Source: Flavobacteriia bacterium
GTDB lineage: Bacteria; Bacteroidota; Bacteroidia; Flavobacteriales; Flavobacteriaceae
Length of the DNA stretch: 5,061 nucleotides
Direction: 5' to 3'
NCBI GenBank assembly: GCA_003973375.1
Contig: QNYL01000019.1
Coordinates: forward strand, 1-5,061
Shown here: positions 1 to 5,061 of the stretch, in pieces
How positions within the stretch are numbered: the stretch's first letter is position 1
Layout: every line of letters starts with the position of its first letter
Position numbers and translations under genes: made by a program
Notes under the pieces: generated by a model
What the model was told of the DNA's origin: nothing
Databases searched by the model: none
The model's input: only the letters and a program-made list of their open reading frames with translations

Positions 1-273
1 TAGATAGAGCAATTTCACATCACCGTAAACACAATTATCCAGAATGCGGTCAATATCCATATAATGCATTCCTGAATAGACGGCTTCCGCCTTGATGCCT
101 CTTTTTTTTAAATTGGCGACTTGGTCTTTCATCAAAGCAATCAGCGGCGAAATAACCAGACAAACGCCTTCTTGCAACAACGCCGGCACTTGAAAACAAA
201 TGGATTTGCCACCGCCGGTAGGCAAAAGACCGAGTGTATCCTTACCATCCAGAACAGATTGAATAATCTCTTC
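1..273 (-). pseudogene. recQ: RecQ-family ATP-dependent DNA helicase, internal fragment (no start, runs off window)
   Basis: Reading the minus strand from 273 down to 1 gives 91 open codons of a RecQ superfamily 2 helicase, a 3'-5' DNA-unwinding repair enzyme. It opens with EEIIQSVLDGKDT, which corresponds to the conserved stretch after the FRPxQ Q-motif. The Walker A loop LLPTGGGKS follows at fragment residues 16-24, and motif Ia ISPLIALMKDQV at 41-52. The fragment ends at GDVKLLYL, just before the usual SPERL; the DEAH box would lie outside the window. The expected first 20 to 30 residues, including the Q-motif, are missing. A TAA codon at 276-274 sits directly before the first Glu, and no start codon is available upstream in frame. 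The bases before the break instead encode PaaE in another frame. Family assignment is firm. Whether this is a broken gene or a piece of an intact recQ misjoined here cannot be told from the sequence. Confidence 0.85.
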
Positions 274-433
274 TTAGCTTTTCACCGTTCACTTTAGCAT
301 CAACAGTAATAAACTGACCGGGAATAAACTTAAACTTGTCTTTCAGGTTTTCGGGTATATCAAAAAGTATTGAAACTGAATCCTTAGTCTCATTTTTGAT
401 CTCTTTTATAGCAATATCGTAAAAATTCTTCAT
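242..433 (-). pseudogene. paaE: PaaE, phenylacetyl-CoA epoxidase reductase subunit, N-terminal fragment
   Basis: This 63-codon frame starts at ATG 433-431 and matches the start of PaaE, the flavin and [2Fe-2S] reductase that passes electrons from NADPH to the PaaABC(D) phenylacetyl-CoA epoxidase in aerobic phenylacetate breakdown. Visible family features are the opening strand FYDIAIKEIKNETKDSVSI, the PGQFITV segment at residues 38-44, and the FAD-binding motif RRDYSICS at 54-61. E. coli PaaE has ELRRCYSIC at the same place. After Ser61 the frame reads only Gly-Trp-stop, whereas the family (about 350 residues) continues with the rest of the FAD domain, an NAD-binding domain and a C-terminal ferredoxin domain. 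The same bases continue as RecQ in another frame. The start lies 14 bp after the TPM gene's stop, so the 5' end looks natural and operon-like. No other paa gene is in view. A different oxidoreductase of the ferredoxin-NADP reductase family is possible but less likely. Confidence 0.8.
251..274 (-). other. Chimeric junction: about 23 bp compatible with both paaE and recQ
   Basis: On the minus strand these bases read RRDYSICS in the paaE frame and EEIIQSV in the recQ frame. Both are conserved family segments at the correct place in their own proteins. Upstream only PaaE is recognisable, and downstream only RecQ. The breakpoint therefore lies within this shared stretch. Either an assembler merged two loci through a short identical sequence, or the DNA recombined there. 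The sequence alone cannot separate these. Confidence 0.75.
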
Positions 434-447
434 AAAGTCATTTATAA

Positions 448-885
448 TTAACCCTTAGAAATTTCATCAGATAGTTCATTCTTTTCTTTTTCATAATAGG
501 GGAAATACATTTGTAACTTTTTACCAGCCTCTAAAATTCCCAGTTCAAGCCCTTTTGAATAATTTCCTTGTTTAAATTCGGAAGTTACAATCTCTTTTAC
601 ACTTTCCCAGAAATCATCCGGCACAACCTTATCAATCCCTTCATCCCCTATAACCGCAAATTTCTGATCCTGTACAGACACATAGAACAAAACACCATTC
701 TTTTCTTTAGTCTGACCCATCTTAAGAAAATAAAAAACTTCTTTAGCTCTTTTAAGAGTTTCTACCGATGATTCTTTTTCCACATGAACCCTAATCTCAC
801 CCGATGTTTCCTTCTCAGCTTCCAGAATGGCCTGAACAATTTTTTCTTCTTCTTCCGGTGTCAGAAAATCTTCTATTTTTTCCAT
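448..885 (-). CDS. Soluble TPM-domain protein (TLP18.3/Psb32/MOLO-1 family)
   Basis: A complete 145-residue protein made almost entirely of one TPM domain. It has no signal peptide or membrane segment, so it is probably cytoplasmic. Recognisable landmarks are the charged opening helix FLTPEEEEKIVQAI at residues 7-20, the strand motif TSGEIRVH at 27-34, the core NGVLFYVSVQDQKFAVIGDE at 63-82, the GI..VVPDDFW stretch at 83-93, and F.QGNYSKGLELGI at 104-117. The tail ELSDEISKG is one I recall from flavobacterial members. TPM domains in other organisms have been linked to phosphatase activity or photosystem repair, but the role of the bacterial LemA-linked form is not established, so no enzyme activity is claimed. 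It follows lemA on the same strand after a 76-bp gap holding a perfect hairpin, which may tune or separate its expression. No strong ribosome binding site is visible. The family call is confident; the function is unknown. Confidence 0.9.
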   Translation of the reverse strand: MEKIEDFLTPEEEEKIVQAILEAEKETSGEIRVHVEKESSVETLKRAKEVFYFLKMGQTKEKNGVLFYVSVQDQKFAVIGDEGIDKVVPDDFWESVKEIVTSEFKQGNYSKGLELGILEAGKKLQMYFPYYEKEKNELSDEISKG

Positions 886-904
886 AATAAAGTTTTTTGC
901 AGAA

Positions 905-939
905 TAATTTAGCCAAAGTAAGATACTTTGGCTAAATTA
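905..939. repeat. Perfect 16-bp inverted repeat with 3-nt loop between lemA and the TPM gene
   Basis: The arms at 905-920 and 924-939 are exact reverse complements (TAATTTAGCCAAAGTA and its complement) around the 3-base loop AGA. The transcript of either strand would form a strong hairpin. On the operon strand the hairpin is followed by TTCTGCAAAAAAC rather than a U tract, so it does not fit a classical intrinsic terminator for lemA transcripts. It could be a partial terminator or attenuator, a 3'-end stabiliser that makes lemA mRNA more abundant than the TPM message, or a dyad bound by a protein. The structure is directly visible; the role is inferred. Confidence 0.8.
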
Positions 940-961
940 ATAATAATCATTAAATTATTTT

Positions 962-1552
962 TTAATCAAACTTTACATTAGGTGCTTTCTCACTTCCTTC
1001 AGCAGATTGAAATAATATAAGCGGATCAAAATTTAAGATACCTGCTATAATGCTTGCCGGAAATTTCCTGATGTATACATTATAATCCCTAGCCTTTTCA
1101 TTATATCGGTTTCTTTCTACATTGATACGGTTTTCGGTACCTTCCAGCTGACTTTGCAACTCGAGGAAATTCTGATTTGCTTTCAGATCCGGATATCTCT
1201 CTACAACAACCATCAGTTTGCTTAAGGCTCCTGTTAATCCTTGCTGGGCTTTTTGAAAGGCAGCCATCTGTTCCGGTGTAACATTGGTCGGATCTATGGT
1301 AGTTTTGGTTGCATTGGCTCTGGCCTGAATCACACCCTCGAGGGTTTCCTGCTCATGAGTTGCATAACCTTTTACGGTATTTACCAGATTAGGAATCAGA
1401 TCAGCCCTGCGCTGGTAGGCACTTTCTACATTGGCCCATTGTGTTTTAGCAGCTTCCTGCTTTTCAACCATCGTATTATTTAAACCCACACCCCATTTAA
1501 ACAGACCGATAAGAATAATGATTATAATAATTAAAGGAAGAAATTTTTTCAT
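962..1552 (-). CDS. lemA: LemA family membrane protein
   Basis: A complete 196-residue LemA-family protein. A hydrophobic N-terminal segment (residues 4-18, rich in Ile and Leu after MKK) should act as a signal anchor, leaving a helical-bundle domain outside the cytoplasmic membrane. Family hallmarks are clear: W39ANVESAYQRRADLIPNLVNTVKGYATHE at residues 39-67 is the LemA signature, followed by VERYPDLKANQNFLELQSQLEGTENRI at 117-143 and RNRYNEKARDYN at 147-158. The C-terminal part FPASIIAGILNF (164-175) is also typical. The length matches the family norm of about 185 to 200. LemA proteins are widespread, were named for a Listeria antigen, and have no agreed biochemical function; they often sit beside TPM-domain genes, as here. 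The start is 17 bp after the MerR stop, with the intervening bases almost all A and T and no Shine-Dalgarno, which is normal for Bacteroidota. Co-transcription with the upstream peptidase and MerR genes is likely. Confidence 0.95.
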   Translation of the reverse strand: MKKFLPLIIIIIILIGLFKWGVGLNNTMVEKQEAAKTQWANVESAYQRRADLIPNLVNTVKGYATHEQETLEGVIQARANATKTTIDPTNVTPEQMAAFQKAQQGLTGALSKLMVVVERYPDLKANQNFLELQSQLEGTENRINVERNRYNEKARDYNVYIRKFPASIIAGILNFDPLILFQSAEGSEKAPNVKFD

Positions 1553-1569
1553 AATAAATAAAATTTTAG

Positions 1570-1899
1570 TTAAAGTTGATTTTTAATTTTTAAAAGTTCT
1601 TTTTTAATGCTTTCTAAACTAATAATTATTTCATGATTATTAGTTAATTTTTTAGGATTTTCTTTCAATTTGTTCTTTGCTCCGTCAAGCGTATATCCTT
1701 TTTCTTTGACCAGATGATAGATCAGCTGGAGATTCTTTACATCTTCCTGAGTAAAAAGCCGGTTGCCTTTTTTATTCTTCTTGGGCTGAATTACAGAGAA
1801 TTCATTTTCCCAAAATCTTATCAGTGATGTATTTACACCAAAAGCCTTGGCTACTTCACCTATTTTAAAATAACGCTTATCCGGCAAGTCTATATGCAT
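1570..1899 (-). CDS. MerR-family transcriptional regulator, short DNA-binding form
   Basis: A complete 109-residue protein with a MerR-type winged helix. Residues 10-30 (YFKIGEVAKAFGVNTSLIRFW) form the helix-turn-helix with the usual IGEVA opening and the IRFWE motif. The first wing is PKKNKKGNRLFTQEDV at 39-54, and LQLIYHLVKEKGYTLDGAKNKL at 57-78 is the standard second helical part. The rest, up to residue 109, is a short Lys-rich helix, probably for dimerisation. There is no cysteine cluster or effector-binding domain, so metal sensing or drug binding cannot be predicted. Its ATG shares one base with the peptidase stop codon (TAATG), which suggests translational coupling and one transcript. 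It may regulate its own gene run, since MerR proteins often act on nearby divergent promoters, but this is inference. The target is unknown. Confidence 0.93.
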   Translation of the reverse strand: MHIDLPDKRYFKIGEVAKAFGVNTSLIRFWENEFSVIQPKKNKKGNRLFTQEDVKNLQLIYHLVKEKGYTLDGAKNKLKENPKKLTNNHEIIISLESIKKELLKIKNQL

Positions 1900-2870
1900 T
1901 AGTCAAATGATTGTCCTTCCTGAGAAGATTTTAATAACATTTCTTTAAATTCTTCAGGAGACAGGTCTCCGTAATAGAAATTTATTGGATTTACTGCTTT
2001 CCCGTTATACCTCACCTCATAGTGCAAATGGGGAGCCTGAGAACGACCTGTGCTTCCAACAAAACCTATCAAATCACCTCTCCTTACTTTTTTACCTTTC
2101 CTTACATTGTATTTGGATAAATGGGCATAAAGTGTAACATATCCGTAGCCATGATCAATCCTGATATGATTTCCATATCCTGTAGATTTGTTATCCGCTC
2201 TGATGACAATTCCATTTCCTGTTGCATAAACGGGTGTTCCCCTCGGGGAAGTAAAATCCATTCCTTTATGCATCTTTCGTGCTTTTGTAAAAGGATCATG
2301 CCTCCATCCGTAACCGGAAGCCATTCGTGTAAGATCTTCATTGCTTACCGGCTGAATCGCAGGAATAGCAGCGAGTAATTTTTCTTTATCCTTTGCCAGA
2401 TCAGTAATCTCATCAAGTGATTTTGATTGTACATACAGCTGTTTAGAAAGAATATCGATGTTTCTTGCAGCCTCTTTGATCATATCGGAATTTTCAAAAC
2501 CTTCAAGTGATTTATAACGGTTTACTCCACCAAAACCTGCTTTTCGCTGCTCATCCGGTATCGGATCTGCTTCGAAATAAACACGGTAGATATTGTTATC
2601 CCGCTCCTGAATATCTTCAAGAACCTTCTGAGCCTGAGCCATTTTCTTGTTGAGCAACTCGTAATTTAAACGCATGTTCTCCAATTCTCTTTTCATAACC
2701 TTCTCTTTGGGAGATTCTACAAACTGAAAAAGAACAACAACTATCAAAGCCCCGAATAAAACCGAAGCCAGGGTGAAAAGTAAACCCTTTTTGAATTTAT
2801 CGCGTTTACGAAGCTCTATTTTTCGATAAGATAAAGTATCTGAATCGTAATAATATTTTACCTTCGCCAT
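1899..2870 (-). CDS. Membrane-anchored M23 (LytM-type) metallopeptidase
   Basis: A complete 323-residue protein predicted to cut peptidoglycan cross-links or stem peptides outside the cytoplasmic membrane. Residues 1-28 are a basic cytoplasmic tail (RKIELRKRDKFKK), 29-51 a single transmembrane helix, and about 52-95 a coiled-coil-like helix (the ELENMRLNYELLNKKMAQ region). A linker with a second helical part follows, and the M23 domain covers about 180-298. The catalytic set is intact: the GYGWRHDPF lead-in at 186-194, zinc ligands H201 and D205 in HKGMD, H250 in YAH, and HLH at 281-283 with H283 as the third zinc ligand. An active enzyme is therefore expected, unlike degenerate LytM proteins of the EnvC or NlpD kind. 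The coiled coil before the peptidase resembles division- or elongation-linked M23 proteins, though no partner is visible. The gene starts the minus-strand run and diverges from alaS across 119 bp. Its stop overlaps the MerR start by one base. Confidence 0.95.
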   Translation of the reverse strand: MAKVKYYYDSDTLSYRKIELRKRDKFKKGLLFTLASVLFGALIVVVLFQFVESPKEKVMKRELENMRLNYELLNKKMAQAQKVLEDIQERDNNIYRVYFEADPIPDEQRKAGFGGVNRYKSLEGFENSDMIKEAARNIDILSKQLYVQSKSLDEITDLAKDKEKLLAAIPAIQPVSNEDLTRMASGYGWRHDPFTKARKMHKGMDFTSPRGTPVYATGNGIVIRADNKSTGYGNHIRIDHGYGYVTLYAHLSKYNVRKGKKVRRGDLIGFVGSTGRSQAPHLHYEVRYNGKAVNPINFYYGDLSPEEFKEMLLKSSQEGQSFD

Positions 2871-2885
2871 AATATTTAATTATAC

Positions 2886-2893
2886 TATTTTTG
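2886..2893 (+). promoter_or_regulatory. Possible Bacteroidota -7 element for alaS
   Basis: TATTTTTG fits the TAnnTTTG consensus of the Bacteroidota primary sigma factor. It would give a leader of about 90 bases before the alaS ATG. No TTG sits at the expected -33 distance. A second near-match, TAAACTTTG at 2957-2965, is closer to the start but has one extra spacer base. In DNA this AT-rich such matches arise easily, so this is weak. Confidence 0.25.
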
Positions 2894-2926
2894 CATCTGA
2901 ATTAAAAATAATTCAAACTGAATAAG

Positions 2927-2934
2927 CAAAATTA
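2927..2934 (-). promoter_or_regulatory. Possible Bacteroidota -7 element for the M23-MerR-LemA-TPM run
   Basis: On the minus strand the bases read TAATTTTG, a full match to TAnnTTTG, about 57 bp upstream of the peptidase ATG. No clear TTG is found at the usual -33 spacing. It partly overlaps the left arm of the 2930-2950 inverted repeat, so a protein bound there could block it. Weak support because of base composition. Confidence 0.28.
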
Positions 2935-2950
2935 CAATTTTTTTGTAATT
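2930..2950. repeat. 8-bp inverted repeat in the alaS/peptidase divergent promoter region
   Basis: AATTACAA (2930-2937) and TTGTAATT (2943-2950) are perfect complements around five T residues. The repeat lies in the 119-bp gap between the divergent genes and touches the candidate minus-strand -7 element. It could be an operator, perhaps for the nearby MerR protein, but each arm has only one G/C pair and chance occurrence is quite possible. Nothing else was recognised in this gap apart from the two -7 candidates. Confidence 0.35.
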
Positions 2951-2989
2951 AAAATATAAACTTTGACAAATAGCCTTTAAATAATTGAT

Positions 2990-5061
2990 ATGACCTCCCA
3001 GGAAATCCGACAAAAATTTTTAGATTTTTTTAAATCAAAAGATCATAAAATCACCTCTTCAGCGCCGATTGTGGTGAAAAATGATCCTACCCTGATGTTT
3101 ACCAATGCAGGAATGAATCAGTTTAAAGAATACTTTTTAGGACAAAAAAAAATTCAGCATCCACGTGTGGCCGATACACAAAAATGTTTAAGAGTATCGG
3201 GTAAACACAATGATCTGGAAGAAGTTGGAATCGACACCTACCACCATACTATGTTCGAGATGTTTGGCAACTGGAGTTTTGGTGATCCGGCCTCACCGGA
3301 ACGCGGGTATTTTAAAAAGGAAGCCATCGCCTGGGCGTGGGAATTACTCACAGAAGTTTACGGTATCGACAAAGATATTATTTATGTAACTGTTTTTAAA
3401 GGTGATAAAAAAGATAAACTCGTTTTTGATCAGGAAGCCTATAACCACTGGGCAGAACATATAGATACCGACAGGATCCTAAACGGAAATAAAAAAGATA
3501 ATTTCTGGGAGATGGGTGCTCAGGGACCTTGTGGTCCATGTAGTGAGATCCATGTCGATCTCAGATCTGAAGCGGAGAAAAAGGAAATTCCCGGAAAAGA
3601 ACTCGTTAATAAAGATCACCCTCTGGTTGTGGAACTCTGGAACCTTGTGTTTATAGAATACAACAGAAAAGCAGATTCAAGTCTGGAAAAACTCCCTGCA
3701 AAACATATTGATACCGGAATGGGCTTTGAGCGTTTGTGTATGGTATTGCAAAATAAAAAGTCCAATTACGATACCGATGTTTTTATGCCTTTGATCAGAG
3801 AGATCGAAGTCATCACAGGCTCGGATTACGGAAAAGATGAAAAGACCGATATTGCCATCCGTGTTATTGCCGATCATCTTAGAGCAGTATCTTTTTCTAT
3901 TGCCGATGGTCAGTTGCCCTCAAATAACGGTGCCGGTTATGTGATCAGAAGAATTCTACGAAGAGGAATTCGCTACGGATTTACATTCCTGAACCAGAAA
4001 GAACCTTTTATCTATAAACTGGTCAATACCCTGGCCGATCAGATGGGAGAAGCATTTCCTGAACTGGAATCGCAAAAATATCTCATCCAGAGTGTAATCA
4101 AAGAAGAAGAGCAATCCTTCCTGCGCACCCTCGATCAGGGATTGATTCTACTGGATAATATCATAAAAAATACCAGTGATAAAACTGTTTCCGGTGCAAA
4201 GGCATTTGAACTTTACGATACTTACGGCTTCCCGAAGGACCTTACCGCATTGATCTTAAGAGAAAAAGGACTCGAACTGGATGAAGAAGGCTTTAAATCA
4301 GAAATGGAAAAACAAAAAAACCGTTCAAGAGCCGCAGCAGGAATAGATACCGAAGACTGGGTAATTTTAAGAGACGATGATGAAGAAGAATTTGTTGGGT
4401 ACGATTATCTCGATGTAAAAGTTAAAATTACACGTTACCGTAAAGTCACTTCAAAAAAAGATGGAGAAATGTATCAACTGGTGTTCAATATGACTCCGTT
4501 CTATCCCGAAGGAGGAGGACAAGCCGGTGATAAAGGATATCTTGAAGCTTCTAACGGAAACGTAATCTATATACTGGACACAAAAAAAGAGAATAATCTG
4601 ATCCTTCATTTTGCCAAGAACCTGCCTGAAGACCTGACAGGCTCATTTAAAGCTGTTGTAGATGAAAGGACACGTTTCAGAACTGCCTGTAATCACTCCG
4701 CCACTCATTTATTACATCTGGCGCTTCGTACCATTTTAGGGAAACATGTAGAACAAAAAGGATCTGCCGTTACTGCCAGAGGCTTAAGATTTGACTTTTC
4801 ACACTTCGCTAAACTTACTCCGGAAGAAATATCAGAGGTAGAAACATTTGTCAATTCAAGAATTTCAGAAAAGATCGATCTGGAAGAAAACAGAAATATT
4901 CCTATTGAAGAAGCCACTAAACAAGGCGCTTTAATGCTCTTTGGCGAAAAATACGGTGATACGGTTAGAACCATTAAATTTGGTAATTCGATGGAACTCT
5001 GCGGAGGCACCCATGTAAAGAATACGGGAGATATTTGGTATTTTAAGATCATCTCTGAAAG
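2990..5061 (+). CDS. alaS: Alanyl-tRNA synthetase, 5' part (runs off the right edge)
   Basis: The first 690 codons of AlaRS, which charges tRNA-Ala with alanine in the cytoplasm and removes mischarged serine or glycine. The start [20 protein letters not shown] is the standard N-terminus; a TAA four codons upstream in frame rules out a longer form. The class II catalytic core covers about 1-250. It includes [20 protein letters not shown] at 23-42, [15 protein letters not shown] at 85-99 (motif 2 region), the [16 protein letters not shown] stretch at 173-188, and DTGMGFERL at 241-249 (motif 3). The tRNA-recognition helices follow ([16 protein letters not shown] at 292-307, [15 protein letters not shown] at 314-328). 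The editing domain has [13 protein letters not shown] at 504-516 and all four metal ligands: H569 and H573 in HSATH, C671 and H675 in CGGTH. The last codons KIISES match the point where GIAAGVRRIE normally follows. About 180-190 residues, including the C-terminal oligomerisation domain, should lie beyond the window. No frameshift or missing key residue was seen. Confidence 0.98.
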   Translation, partial: MTSQEIRQKFLDFFKSKDHKITSSAPIVVKNDPTLMFTNAGMNQFKEYFLGQKKIQHPRVADTQKCLRVSGKHNDLEEVGIDTYHHTMFEMFGNWSFGDPASPERGYFKKEAIAWAWELLTEVYGIDKDIIYVTVFKGDKKDKLVFDQEAYNHWAEHIDTDRILNGNKKDNFWEMGAQGPCGPCSEIHVDLRSEAEKKEIPGKELVNKDHPLVVELWNLVFIEYNRKADSSLEKLPAKHIDTGMGFERLCMVLQNKKSNYDTDVFMPLIREIEVITGSDYGKDEKTDIAIRVIADHLRAVSFSIADGQLPSNNGAGYVIRRILRRGIRYGFTFLNQKEPFIYKLVNTLADQMGEAFPELESQKYLIQSVIKEEEQSFLRTLDQGLILLDNIIKNTSDKTVSGAKAFELYDTYGFPKDLTALILREKGLELDEEGFKSEMEKQKNRSRAAAGIDTEDWVILRDDDEEEFVGYDYLDVKVKITRYRKVTSKKDGEMYQLVFNMTPFYPEGGGQAGDKGYLEASNGNVIYILDTKKENNLILHFAKNLPEDLTGSFKAVVDERTRFRTACNHSATHLLHLALRTILGKHVEQKGSAVTARGLRFDFSHFAKLTPEEISEVETFVNSRISEKIDLEENRNIPIEEATKQGALMLFGEKYGDTVRTIKFGNSMELCGGTHVKNTGDIWYFKIISE

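Noticed and set aside
1..433. A natural PaaE-RecQ fusion or programmed frameshift gene
   Set aside because: The two families are functionally unrelated, both are cut within conserved domains, and the RecQ frame has a stop codon immediately before it. A functional fused product is not credible.
568..771. Plus-strand frame of 67 codons
   Set aside because: It lies wholly within the well-supported TPM gene on the other strand, and its translation (Phe-, Ile- and Ser-rich) looks like the complement of Lys- and Glu-rich coding sequence.
905..961. Classical intrinsic terminator for lemA
   Set aside because: The hairpin is strong, but no U tract follows it on the minus strand. On the plus strand the T-rich run only comes about 15 bases after the stem, and no plus-strand gene ends there.
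1241..1483. Plus-strand frame of 80 codons
   Set aside because: It is antisense to the conserved LemA signature region and resembles no protein family.
2102..2378. Frames of 79 codons (minus) and 85 codons (plus) within the M23 domain
   Set aside because: Both overlap the catalytic domain of the peptidase in other frames and show no recognisable family features.
3677..3877. Minus-strand frame of 66 codons
   Set aside because: It is antisense to the AlaRS motif 3 region, which is conserved and uninterrupted.
4705..5052. Minus-strand frame of 115 codons
   Set aside because: It is antisense to the AlaRS editing domain containing the HSATH and CGGTH metal ligands. The long open frame is a by-product of the codon usage on the coding strand.

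Overview
The window looks like a low-GC Bacteroidota chromosome, most likely Flavobacteriia. The protein sequences look flavobacterial, the intergenic DNA is very AT-rich, start codons lack clear Shine-Dalgarno sequences, and the gene order alaS // M23 peptidase - MerR - LemA - TPM protein is one I recognise from that group. No phage, transposon, CRISPR, tRNA or rRNA is visible.

Right part (2990-5061, plus strand): alaS, the alanyl-tRNA synthetase gene, has a complete 5' end and runs off the window. The visible 690 codons cover the catalytic core, the tRNA-recognition region and most of the editing domain, including all four expected metal ligands.

Centre (2870-448, minus strand): a compact gene run diverges from alaS across a 119-bp AT-rich gap. 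It encodes a membrane-anchored M23 (LytM-type) peptidase, a small MerR-type DNA-binding protein joined to it by a TAATG stop/start overlap, a LemA-family membrane protein 17 bp further on, and a soluble TPM-domain protein. A perfect 16-bp inverted repeat lies between the LemA and TPM genes. The set suggests envelope or cell-wall related functions, but only the peptidase activity is reasonably predictable.

Left end (433-1, minus strand): this is the odd part. Fourteen bases after the TPM gene begins a good N-terminus of PaaE, the reductase subunit of phenylacetyl-CoA epoxidase. It breaks at its conserved RRDYSICS flavin-binding motif. From the same bases, in another frame, the helicase core of RecQ begins without its own N-terminus. 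About 23 bases fit both proteins in their respective frames. This is the signature of a join at a short shared sequence, either an assembly chimera or a microhomology recombination. The RecQ side is also richer in GC (about 43% against about 30% by hand count). It should not be read as a natural fusion gene or new system without checking.
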